DNA of 64,000 nucleotides, from positions 3,080 to 67,079 of the forward strand of contig JBKPDO010000182.1 in assembly GCA_046727955.1 (NCBI GenBank). Reading direction: 5' to 3'. The notes under the pieces are model-generated. The model was not told the origin of the DNA, did no database searches, and saw only the letters and a list, made by a program, of their open reading frames with translations. Shown here piece after piece: positions 8,560 through 16,695 of the stretch; within the stretch, counting starts at the first letter, position 1, and the number at the start of each line of letters is the position of its first letter. The DNA comes from DASVXQ01 sp046727955 (lineage in GTDB: Bacteria; Actinomycetota; CALGFH01). Both the position numbers and the translations under genes were made by a program.

Positions 8560-9213
8560 GTGCGCAGAGACATCATCGGGTCGGTGGTCGCCATCGTGGT
8601 GATCACCATCGGCTTCGGTCTGGTTTACCCGCTGGTCATGACCGGCGTGGCGCAGGTCACCTTCCGCGATCAGGCCGACGGGAGCCAGGTCAAGCAAAAC
8701 GGCAAGGTCGTCGGCTCGAGCCTGATCGGCCAGGACTTCCGCAAGCCGGTACTGGACGCCAGCGGCAAGCCCAAGGTGGACAAAGACGGCAACCCAGTGC
8801 TGGAGGCCGACCCGAACTGGTTCCAGAGCCGCCCGTCGCAGAGCGGCTACTCGGCCAACGTCACTTTCTTCTCAAACCTCGGCCCCAACCAGAAGGACCT
8901 CGCCGACCAGGTCAAGGCCAACCTCGACGCCTACCTGGCCCTGGAGCGGCCCTACACCCCGACCCTGACGGCCACGGGTGTCCCCGTCGACGCGGTCACC
9001 AGCTCGGCCTCCGGGGTCGACCCGCAAATCTCGGTCGCCAACGCGCGCATCCAGGCCAACCGCATCGCCGCGGTGCGCAAGGCCCCGCTGGACCGCGTCC
9101 TGAGGCTGATCAGCGCCCACACCGACGGGCGCGCGCTGGGGGTGCTCGGCGAGCCCGGTGTGAACGTGCTCGAGCTCAACCTGGCACTCGACAAGGAGTT
9201 CCCACTGCGATGA
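8560..9213 (+). CDS. kdpC: Potassium-transporting ATPase subunit C
   Basis: 217 residues from a GTG with GGAGG upstream. One N-terminal helix (about residues 7-29) is followed by a periplasm-facing domain with the family motifs LIGQDF, YFQSRPS-like WFQSRPSQSGY and NLGPNQKDL. KdpC couples ATP hydrolysis by KdpB to transport. It lies before kdpB here, whereas the common order is A-B-C. Its stop overlaps the kdpB ATG by four bases. Confidence 0.95.
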   Translation: MRRDIIGSVVAIVVITIGFGLVYPLVMTGVAQVTFRDQADGSQVKQNGKVVGSSLIGQDFRKPVLDASGKPKVDKDGNPVLEADPNWFQSRPSQSGYSANVTFFSNLGPNQKDLADQVKANLDAYLALERPYTPTLTATGVPVDAVTSSASGVDPQISVANARIQANRIAAVRKAPLDRVLRLISAHTDGRALGVLGEPGVNVLELNLALDKEFPLR

Positions 9214-11348
9214 CCACACCAGTCCAGCCCAACCAGGCGCCTGAGCCGGAGGCGCCGCCCGGGGCGCCGCCCGGGGCGGCGTCTGTGTCGCAGGCGTCCC
9301 AGTCGATCTTCGACCCGGCGATCCTGCGCGCCGCGATCTGGCCGAGCATCACCAAGCTCGACCCCCGCGTGCAGATCCGCAACCCGGTCATGTTCGTCGT
9401 CGAGATCGGCGCGGCGATCACTACGGTGGCCTGGCTGATCCAGGCGTTCGGCGGTGCCCCGCTCGGCGGCGGCCACGAGCCGTGGTGGTTCACCTTCACG
9501 GTGGCCATCTGGCTGTGGCTGACGGTGGTGTTCGCCAACTTCGCCGAGGCGCTCGCCGAGGGCCGCGGCAAGGCCCAGGCGGCCGCCCTGCGGGCGCTGC
9601 GCACCGACACCATCGCCCACATGCGCGACGGCAGCGAGCGGCGCGCTTCTGAGCTGCGCCGCGGCGACGTGGTCGTGGTCAGGGCCGGCGAGGTGATGCC
9701 CGGCGACGGCACCATCATCGAGGGGATCGCCTCGGTCGACGAGTCGGCCATCACCGGCGAGTCGGCCCCGGTGATCCGCGAGGCCGGCGGCGACCGCAGC
9801 GCGGTGACCGGCGGCACCCACGTGCTATCGGACCGGATCGTGGTAGAGATCACCGCCGAGCCAGGCAAAAGCTTCCTGGACCGCATGATCGCGCTGGTCG
9901 AGGGCGCCGACCGGCGCAAGACTCCCAATGAGATCGCACTGAACATCCTGTTGGCGGCGATGACCGCCGTGTTCTTGGTGATCGTCGTCTCGCTGCGTCC
10001 ATTCGCGCTGTTCGCCCATACGGCCGCCTCCACCACCACGCTGATCGCGCTGCTGGTCGCGCTGATCCCCACGACCATCGGGGCACTGCTGTCGGCCATC
10101 GGCATCGCCGGCATGGACCGGCTGGTGCGCCGCAACGTGCTGGCGAGGTCGGGCCGCGCGGTCGAGGCGTCTGGGGACGTGGACGTGCTGCTGCTGGACA
10201 AGACCGGCACGATCACGCTGGGCAACCGGCAGGCGACCGAGCTGCTGCCGCTGCCCGGTGTGGAGGTCGGTGAGCTCGCCGACGCGGCGCAGCTGTCGTC
10301 GCTGTCGGACGAGACCCCCGAGGGCCGCTCGATCGTGGTGCTGGCCAAGGAGCGCTACGGGCTGCGCGGTCGCGAGCTGCTGGAACGCCGCGCCCAGTTC
10401 ATCCCGTTCAGCGCGCAGACCCGTATGTCCGGCGCGGACCTGGACGGCCGGCGGGTCCGCAAGGGCGCCTCAGACGCCGTTGGCGCCTGGGTGCGCGCGC
10501 AGGGCGGCACGGTGCCGCCGCAGCTCACCCGGATGGTGGAGGAGATCGCCCGCGACGGCGGCACCCCGCTAGTGGTCGCCGACGGCGCTCGCCCGCTGGG
10601 GGTGGTGCATCTCAAGGACATCGTCAAGGGCGGCATGCGCGACCGCTTCGACCAGCTGCGGCAGATGGGCATCCGCACGGTGATGATCACCGGTGACAAC
10701 CCGCTGACCGCCGCGGCGATCGCCAGCGAGGCCGGCGTGGACGACTTCCTCGCCCAGGCCACCCCGGAGCGGAAGCTGGAGCTGATCCGCGCCGAGCAGG
10801 CCGAGGGGCGGATGGTGGCGATGACCGGCGACGGCACCAACGACGCGCCCGCACTGGCTCAGGCCGACGTCGGGGTGACCATGAACACCGGCACCCAGGC
10901 CGCGCGCGAGGCCGGCAACATGATCGACCTGGACTCCAACCCCACCAAGCTGATCGAGATCGTCGAGGTCGGCAAGCAGTTGCTGATCACCCGCGGGGCG
11001 CTGACCACTTTTTCGATCGCCAACGACGTCGCTAAGTACTTCGCGTTCCTGCCCGCCATATTCGTCAGCTCCTACGCGGCCGCCGGCGCCGCCAAGGGGC
11101 CGCTGGACCAGCTCAACATCCTGCGGCTCGGCACCCCCCTGTCGGCGATCATATCGGCGGTCGTCTTCAACGCGCTGATCATCCCGCTACTGGTGCCACT
11201 GGCCCTGCGGGGGGTGCGCTACCGCCCGGTCGGCGCGACCGCGCTGCTGCGACGCAACCTGTGGCTGTACGGCTTCGGCGGCCTCATCGCGCCGTTCATC
11301 GGCATCAAGCTCGTCGACCTCGTCGTCCACAACTTGCTCGGAGCCTGA
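9210..11348 (+). CDS. kdpB: Potassium-transporting P-type ATPase subunit B
   Basis: A 712-residue P-type ATPase. It shows the phosphorylation motif DKTGTITLGN with D330 as the phosphorylated aspartate, the actuator motif TGESAPVI, and the hinge motif GDGTNDAPAL. The N-terminus carries a Pro/Gly/Ala stretch from a 12-bp repeat (about 9251-9278) that lies before the first helix and is probably unstructured. Length is otherwise normal. It closes the kdp operon. The gene order A-C-B means the catalytic subunit is translated last, coupled to kdpC by an ATGA overlap. Confidence 0.95.
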   Translation: MTTPVQPNQAPEPEAPPGAPPGAASVSQASQSIFDPAILRAAIWPSITKLDPRVQIRNPVMFVVEIGAAITTVAWLIQAFGGAPLGGGHEPWWFTFTVAIWLWLTVVFANFAEALAEGRGKAQAAALRALRTDTIAHMRDGSERRASELRRGDVVVVRAGEVMPGDGTIIEGIASVDESAITGESAPVIREAGGDRSAVTGGTHVLSDRIVVEITAEPGKSFLDRMIALVEGADRRKTPNEIALNILLAAMTAVFLVIVVSLRPFALFAHTAASTTTLIALLVALIPTTIGALLSAIGIAGMDRLVRRNVLARSGRAVEASGDVDVLLLDKTGTITLGNRQATELLPLPGVEVGELADAAQLSSLSDETPEGRSIVVLAKERYGLRGRELLERRAQFIPFSAQTRMSGADLDGRRVRKGASDAVGAWVRAQGGTVPPQLTRMVEEIARDGGTPLVVADGARPLGVVHLKDIVKGGMRDRFDQLRQMGIRTVMITGDNPLTAAAIASEAGVDDFLAQATPERKLELIRAEQAEGRMVAMTGDGTNDAPALAQADVGVTMNTGTQAAREAGNMIDLDSNPTKLIEIVEVGKQLLITRGALTTFSIANDVAKYFAFLPAIFVSSYAAAGAAKGPLDQLNILRLGTPLSAIISAVVFNALIIPLLVPLALRGVRYRPVGATALLRRNLWLYGFGGLIAPFIGIKLVDLVVHNLLGA

Positions 11349-11362
11349 CAGCGAACGACCTG

Positions 11363-11453
11363 CACCACCACCACCACCACCACCACCACCACCACCGGGG
11401 GCGGCGGCCCGCCGGACCCAGCCGACCGGACCCAGCCGACCGGACCCAGCCGA
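11363..11453. repeat. CAC microsatellite followed by three 14-bp tandem repeats
   Basis: A run of about 11 CAC triplets (11363-11396) is followed by three perfect copies of CCGGACCCAGCCGA (11412-11453), between kdpB and the next gene. No gene uses it. Confidence 0.9.
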
Positions 11454-11490
11454 GGCGGGTCAGCTCATGGGCTACCGCCTCGAGCCGGAA

Positions 11491-11697
11491 TTAGAAACCC
11501 GCCTCGGGGTCCAGCCCGAAGGGTCCTTCGGCCATTGCCCAGTTGACGAACTGCGCCGTGTTCTCGCCGATGTTGTCGTTCACGAATGCCGACGCCAGCT
11601 CGTCGATGCGCTCGTCGCTGTAGCCCTCGGCCCCGAGCAGCGGACGCGCCTCGTCGGCGAGCAGGCGGGCGCGCTCGTCTGGGTCAGAGCTCTGCAT
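11491..11697 (-). CDS. Small acidic hypothetical protein
   Basis: A 68-residue protein from MQSSDPDERARLLADEARPL to GPFGLDPEAGF. The start is set by an AGAGG 9 bases upstream; an upstream in-frame ATG would add 30 unsupported, basic residues. It is acidic and helical with no membrane segment or metal motif. I do not recognise the family. It converges with kdpB and is not in an obvious operon. Confidence 0.65.
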   Translation of the reverse strand: MQSSDPDERARLLADEARPLLGAEGYSDERIDELASAFVNDNIGENTAQFVNWAMAEGPFGLDPEAGF

Positions 11698-12050
11698 GGG
11701 CGATCCCTCTTCTGGCTTGCCACGCTCGTGTCCGGGCCTGGTGGAGGCGCGGGAGCGGGTAACGGTCTGGAACATGCCGCACGCCATTCTGCAGCATGAT
11801 CTTCATTCCTGAGCAGCCCGTCCAGCGAAGTCCACGGATACGAGCCCTCGCCCGTATCGCCGGGATAGTCCTACTTGCCCATGACAGCGCGCGGTGTGGT
11901 GACTTGCGGGTGACTGAGCCTCCGGCGGCATTGCCGCCCACTCAGAGGAGGTTTGACCCGAGATATTCATCGATCGGCCGGCACTCGCTTACCCGGCGGT
12001 CAGGCACGTGGGCGAGGGCTCCGCGGAACGCTACGGCAACGGAGGAGCGC

Positions 12051-13001
12051 ATGGACAAGCGCATCGGCCGACGAACCTTCATGAAGGGCGCCGGAGCGCT
12101 GGGTGCAGGCAGCCTCGCAGCATCGGTCCTGCCGACGAGCCCGGCCCTCGCACGAGAGAGCGCTCGTCTGGCCGCCAGCACGCCACTTCAGCACATCATC
12201 ATCGACTGCCAAGAGAACCGGTCGTTCGATCACTACTTTGGGTTCGCGCCGTTCGCGGGCCAATATGGCGTCCCGCCAGGATATTCCCAGCCCGATGGCC
12301 AGGGCGGCAGCGTGACGCCGTTCGAATTCACGAGCCTCTCGACGCCGGACATCGGCCATTCCTGGAACGCGATCCACAGGCAGTGGAATAGCGGCGCAAT
12401 GGATGGCTTCTACACCACCGACGGCATCGACTGCATGGGCTATTACACCGCTGAGCAGCTCCCCTACTACTACAGCCTGTTCGACGACTTCACGCTCTGC
12501 GTGAACTACTTCTGCTCGGTGCTCGGCCCCACTTGGCCGAATCGGTTCTACCTCGCCGCGGGGACGTCCGGAGGCATAACGACCAACGGCGTCTGGGGCT
12601 ACGGCGTTTTCGACTACCCGATCATCCTTGACCTGCTCGAGGACGCCGGCGTGACCTGGAAGGTCTACAACATCGGCTGGGACAGCGTCCCGTTTGGGAA
12701 CACCGACAACGTCTTCGTCTTCTGGGAGCGGTGGGCGCACGACCAGCGGACCCGGGGCAGCAAGGGCGGCTTCCTGAACGATCTGCGACTCGGACGCCTG
12801 CCACAGGTCTCGTTCCTCGTCCCAAGCTTCGCCAGGGGCTGGGACGAGCATCCTCTCGCGTCCGTCAACCACCGGTTCGACGTCTCCACTCCAGGGGGAC
12901 CGAACAACGAGGCTTCGGGCGGTCAGCTGGCCGGTCCTCCCGCCCCGCCTCGGGACGGGCTCGCCGCGGTCGGCAACCTGATGGAGTGCTTCGAATTCTG
13001 A
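12051..13001 (+). pseudogene. Secreted phosphoesterase (phospholipase C/acid phosphatase family), internally deleted
   Basis: The start ATG follows GGAGGAGC and gives a twin-arginine signal (RRTFMKGAGALGAGSL, cleavage near ALA). The N-terminal half has family motifs: IIIDCQENRSFDHYFG with the metal-site ENRSFDHYFG, GWNAIHRQW-like SWNAIHRQWNSG, and LPQVSFLVPSFARGWDEHP. From DEHP it passes directly to SVNHRFDVSTPGG and NLMECFEF, which in relatives I recall form the extreme C-terminus. The roughly 130 residues that should lie between, with the second metal-binding motif (DEHGG...DHV), are missing although the frame is kept. The 316-residue product is probably inactive, or a novel short form. The deletion is judged from memory of the family. 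Confidence 0.65.
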
Positions 13002-13101
13002 GGCGGGCCCACAGACGCCTGAAGCGCCCAGATGTGGGGCGCGGTACTGCTCAGCCCAACCCGGGCTTTCAGCCCCGACCGAACGGCTGCTTCGTGCCTG
13101 C

Positions 13102-14718
13102 TCAGTACCTCTGGAGGAAGACGTCGGGCTGGTTCTCCGTCACCCCCGCCGCGGTGGTGACCACGTTGCGGTTGTCACCCCAGCTCACGAAGCGACGAGA
13201 CCCGTTCGACGCGATCTGGTTGTAGTCGCCCATGTAACACGCGGCGATGACGGGATCCTGATTCGGGTTGGTCTGGTAGATCGGGAACGGCACGGTGCTG
13301 AGCGCGACCTCGCCCGAGCTCACCGGCGCCGCGCTCGCGGTGGCCAGCGTCAGGTCCTCCTTGTCGGTCCGCAGCAGATCCGGGCCGCCGCTCGGATTTT
13401 GGACCCGCTCATACCACATGGCGTGCAGCCCGCTGGCGTCGGTCACGATGGCCGGCTGGTAGCGGTCGTTCATGAACACGGTGCTGACCGGTCCGCTGAT
13501 GACCTGGGGCGTGCTGAAGGTCTTGGCGCCGTCGGTCGAGTAGCTGAGGAAGATGCGGGTGGCGTTGTCGAACCCGCCGCCCGTCCCGGCGGGCCGGTCG
13601 TTCCACGCCAGGTACAAGGTGCCGTTGGCGTCGAGGGTGCTGCTTGGCGCCTCGAACTGCCGGGAGTCGTGGCCTGGCGCAGTCTCGATTACCCCGAGGG
13701 CAGCAAACCCGCAGAACCGCAGGACGTCGCCGGCGCCCTGCACGCGAGCCACGGAGGTGATCCGGGTCACCGTGGCGTTGGCCACGTTCACGGTGGCCAC
13801 GAACTGCGTCCCGCTGGTCACGTCAGGGTTGGTAGTGCACGCCGCGATGTCGAACTGCTCCCAGGTCACGTACAGGGTGCCCCCGGCGGGGACAGGATGC
13901 GACCCCGGCGTGGTCGGCGCGCAGGTGTCAGAAGCGGAGATCTGCGTCGTCCGCCAGTGCACCCCGTCCGTGGAATCGGACAGCATCACCGGGCCCTGGA
14001 CAAACGAGTGCGCATAGAACGTCCACGTGAGGTAGAAGTGCGTTCTGCCCTGGGCGTCCCGCCCGACCGACAGCAGTTCCTTGTCGGCGAAGAACGAGGT
14101 GGCGTTGCCCACGTTCACCGGCACCGACAGCAGCCGGAAGGTGTTGGTGCCCGCCGGCATCTCATACAGCGCGATCAGCGACTTGCTGAAGTGGCCCTGG
14201 TAGGCCAGGGTCGCGTAGTAGACGTTCCCTTGGTCGTCGGTGGCCAGCGAGGGGTCCCCGATGGGCTGGACGTCGCCGCTCCAGGGAAGGTCCCCCATGT
14301 CGGTGAAGCTCCTGCCGCCGTCGGTAGATACCGAGTAGCCGCTGAGGTTGATGGCTGGCACGCAGCACACCAGGGAGTCGTTGAAGCCGACGACGACCTT
14401 CTTGCCCACCGCCACCACAGCCGTCTCGCTCTGGGTATTCTGGGAGGAGGCGTCGTCCTCGGCTAGGCAGGTCACCTGGACGTTCCCGGTGGGGCTGGGC
14501 TCGGCTGGACAGGCCGTTCCCGCATTGACCGGCGACGGCTGGCGAAGCCGCCCACTCAGCACGCCAGCGAGCACGTCCCCGGCCGCCGACACGTGATTCT
14601 GCGGCAGGTACCACTCTGGGTTCGAGTTGGCAGCGACAGCAGGTGCGATGGTTGCAGGCAGTACTCCTGCCGCGACCACCGCGAGGGCCAGCAGGCTCAC
14701 GAACACGCATCGCCTCAT
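13102..14718 (-). CDS. Secreted sialidase-like (BNR/Asp-box) protein
   Basis: 538 residues. The ATG at 14718 has GAGAGGG upstream and starts a signal peptide (MRRCVFVSLLALAVVAAGVL, cleaved near AVAA). The mature part holds several Asp-box-like turns, e.g. STDGGRSF, STDGVHW and STDGAKTF, on a six-bladed propeller pattern. Relatives are annotated as exo-alpha-sialidase or BNR-repeat glycosyl hydrolase, but catalytic arginines and the nucleophile pair cannot be assigned here, so enzyme activity is uncertain. It is one of three such secreted proteins in the window. No operon partner is visible. Confidence 0.8.
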   Translation of the reverse strand: MRRCVFVSLLALAVVAAGVLPATIAPAVAANSNPEWYLPQNHVSAAGDVLAGVLSGRLRQPSPVNAGTACPAEPSPTGNVQVTCLAEDDASSQNTQSETAVVAVGKKVVVGFNDSLVCCVPAINLSGYSVSTDGGRSFTDMGDLPWSGDVQPIGDPSLATDDQGNVYYATLAYQGHFSKSLIALYEMPAGTNTFRLLSVPVNVGNATSFFADKELLSVGRDAQGRTHFYLTWTFYAHSFVQGPVMLSDSTDGVHWRTTQISASDTCAPTTPGSHPVPAGGTLYVTWEQFDIAACTTNPDVTSGTQFVATVNVANATVTRITSVARVQGAGDVLRFCGFAALGVIETAPGHDSRQFEAPSSTLDANGTLYLAWNDRPAGTGGGFDNATRIFLSYSTDGAKTFSTPQVISGPVSTVFMNDRYQPAIVTDASGLHAMWYERVQNPSGGPDLLRTDKEDLTLATASAAPVSSGEVALSTVPFPIYQTNPNQDPVIAACYMGDYNQIASNGSRRFVSWGDNRNVVTTAAGVTENQPDVFLQRY

Positions 14719-14868
14719 TGCGACACCCTCTCTCCGCGGCTCATTCGCCATGGGAACCCGAAGGTTGGGCCATGGCTGGAAACACCAGGGTCGGCCTCCC
14801 GCGGGCTCGACCATCCTCTCGCTGGCCGGGTCTGTCAATCCCTCCACCAGCAGGCCCATCGCGGCGGC

Positions 14869-15375
14869 CTAGTCCTCGATGCGGCGCATGAGCCGGTCGC
14901 GCTCAGAGGGCTCGCGGGCGCCGCCCTGCCGGTACAGCTCCGCGAACCCCCGGATGGTCGTCAGCGGGGTGCGCAGCTCGTGGCTTGCGTCGGTGATGAA
15001 GCGGCGCATGCGCTCCTCGGAGCGGCGGGCGGCCGCCTCGGAGGCAGCGCGGGCCCGGAAGGCCGCCTCGATCTGGGCCAGCATACTGTTGAGCGCCCGC
15101 CCCAGCCGGCCGACCTCGGTGCGCGGGTCGCGGTCGGGGACACGCCGCGACAGCTCGCCGGCCGCGATCGCCCCCGCCGTTCGCTCGATCTCGGCCAGGG
15201 GCCGCAGGCTGGCGCGGACGATGGCCACGCCGACCCCGGCAAGCACCACCAGGATGGCGACGCTCACGGCCAGGTCGATGCCCTGCAGGCGGCCGATGGT
15301 GGCACTGACCTCGTCGAGGCTGGCGGCGGCCACGACGGTGGCGCCGGAGCCGCCGGGGAGCGGCTCGACCAGCAC
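14869..15375 (-). pseudogene. HAMP sensor histidine kinase fragment
   Basis: The readable part runs from an extracytoplasmic tail (QWRVLVEPLPGGSG) through one membrane helix (LAVSVAILVVLAGVGVAIV), a HAMP domain (RPLAEIERTAGAIAAGELSR) and a dimerisation/phosphoacceptor helix with the H-box SHELRTPLTTIRG. It stops after LMRRIED. The ATP-binding domain is absent and the N-terminal part is replaced by other sequence, so no signalling kinase can be made. Confidence 0.8.
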
Positions 15376-15698
15376 CCGCCACTGGCCCCCGGCTGCTGGA
15401 GCTCCAAGGCGGGGGCCTGCAAGCTCCTGGCGAGCGCGCGCGGAGCGGCCACCCGTGCGGCGGTCAGATCGACGACGACCATGTCACTGCTGGCGGCCAG
15501 GCGGTCGAGCGCTTGGCTGAGCCGGTTGAGCGCCGGCCGGTCCAGCGTTCCCGCCGGACGGAGGACCGTGGTGAGCCACCCGCCCGCCTGGAGGTCGGCG
15601 TTGCCGGGTCGTGTGTCGGTGCTCAGCTGCCCACTGTTTGCCGGGCCCTCGCCGAAGCGCTTGACCAGGCCCTCTACCAGAGTCGCTGTGTCATTCAT
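15376..15698 (-). pseudogene. STAS-like (anti-sigma antagonist) fragment
   Basis: An open frame starting MNDTATLVEGLVKRFGEG contains a beta-helix-beta pattern (TVLRPAGTLDRP, then NRLSQALDRLAASSDMVVVD) that resembles a STAS domain, but the DSSG-type phosphorylation site is not visible. Near 15375 it runs into the kinase fragment in another frame. The first residues (GLVKRFGEG) look like an ABC ATPase N-terminus, which may be chance or a third fused piece. I read this as joined remnants. Confidence 0.45.
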
Positions 15699-15701
15699 GG
15701 G

Positions 15702-15926
15702 TCATCTCCTCCCGTTTGCATCGGGCCAAAAGCCGGAGATCTCGCCGCGGCGGATGTCGCGGTCGATCCCGGCCGTAGCGATGAGCCCGTCGAACCGGCG
15801 CACCAGGCGCTCCGCGCTGATGGCCGTCGGCCCGGCAGGCAATCGTCGGCGTCCAACGTCGCGGCCACTGCCGCGGGGTGGTGTCGGCGGAAGTGGGGCG
15901 GTCGGGGAGTCGGGTGGGCGTCGCAT
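15702..15926 (-). pseudogene. ABC transporter ATPase N-terminal fragment
   Basis: The frame contains AERLVRRFDGLIATAGIDRD, then IRRGEISGFWPDANGRR before a stop. This is the N-terminus of a DrrA-like ATPase, where the Walker A segment would normally read GFLGPNGAGKTT. Here Walker A is degenerate and the rest is missing. Confidence 0.6.
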
Positions 15927-16246
15927 AGTCGCCTCCGGTGTCAGCGTCAGTGCTTCCTGCTGACCCCACCCTGGACCGTCGAGCTTGGACTCTCGTGGGA
16001 GTCCGCTGCAGGTCGGCTGGGAACCGCGGGGCTGGGCATGCCGTACAGCTGTGCCGGACGGTCTCGCTGTCGCGGTCCGGCTCCACGAACGTGGGCAAGA
16101 ACATCTACTCGCCGCTGCCGAGTTGGCAGTCGACGCGCAGTTAGGCGTCGGACGCGCGGCCCCTTGGACGACGCAGCGCCCTTCAGGGCCTCGTAGGGCG
16201 AAAGTCTTCGTGGCCCCTGGCTATTGGTGACCAGAAGCGGTTGTTG
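15927..16246. other. No gene recognised
   Basis: About 320 bp between the ABC fragment and the tRNA. No frame with a plausible start and family resemblance was found on either strand. Confidence 0.5.
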
Positions 16247-16320
16247 TGGGGCTGGCAGGCCTCGAACCTGCGACCGGGCGATTATGAGTCGCCTGCTCTG
16301 ACCGACTGAGCTACAGCCCC
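16247..16320 (-). tRNA. tRNA with CAU anticodon (elongator Met or Ile2)
   Basis: The minus strand folds as a complete cloverleaf: 7-bp acceptor GGGGCTG/CAGCCCC, D-arm GCTCAGTCGGTCAGAGC, anticodon stem GGCGA/TCGCC around loop CTCATAA (anticodon CAU), and T-arm GCAGG/CCTGC around TTCGAGG. CCA is not encoded; the discriminator is A. A G1-C72 pair argues against an initiator tRNA. The anticodon stem-loop and its flank resemble the bacterial lysidine-modified Ile2 tRNA, but Met cannot be excluded by eye. Confidence 0.92.
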
Positions 16321-16330
16321 ATGCCAGAAG

Positions 16331-16370
16331 TTTATGAGTCCGCTGCTCTGACCGACTGAGCTACGGGCCC
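16331..16370 (-). pseudogene. Truncated tRNA, 5' half (CAU anticodon)
   Basis: GGGCCCGTAGCTCAGTCGGT continues through AGAGCAGCGGACTCATAAA: acceptor 5' strand, D-arm, anticodon 5' stem and the same CTCATAA loop as the neighbouring tRNA. After the anticodon loop the sequence departs, with no T-arm. Its stems differ from those of the intact gene, so it derives from a different CAU tRNA, not a simple duplication. Confidence 0.8.
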
Positions 16371-16695
16371 TAGCTGGGCATTTCCGGCTCCTCGCGTTGC
16401 TCGGAGCCGTCGTTACTACCCCATCGCGCAAGTCTGGACCGCGCCCGCTCGCACCGACAGCCCCCGCGCAGCCAACCCTCGGTCAGCGAGCGCTGGTCCG
16501 CCAGCCGCCCAGAGGTCGCATGATCGCTTGCCGGGCGCTGGGCGCACTGGCCAGCCGAATGCTGTGCGGTGGATGGACTGTCAGGGTACGGAACTATGAA
16601 GGGCGCGATCTGCGCGAAACTCGCGCGGGGTCTCCGAGCATGCCGGCCGCTCTGAGGTAGGCTGGATTTCTGCCCCCTGACGTGCAGGAGCCCTT
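16371..16695. other. Intergenic, with one hairpin
   Basis: About 325 bp without a supported gene. A 7-bp stem CGGCTCC/GGAGCCG with an 11-base loop lies at 16385-16409. The Shine-Dalgarno AGGAG of the next gene is near 16686. Confidence 0.5.

Noticed and set aside
6450..8609. 719-codon minus-strand frame across kdpA
   Set aside because: Shadow of kdpA; His/Arg/Gln-rich with no family resemblance.
11363..11396. CAC run as a poly-histidine tag or vector sequence
   Set aside because: It is downstream of the kdpB stop, not in any supported frame, and surrounded by native sequence; a microsatellite.
16247..16320. Initiator tRNA-fMet
   Set aside because: It has a G1-C72 pair and lacks the initiator-type anticodon stem with three G-C pairs.
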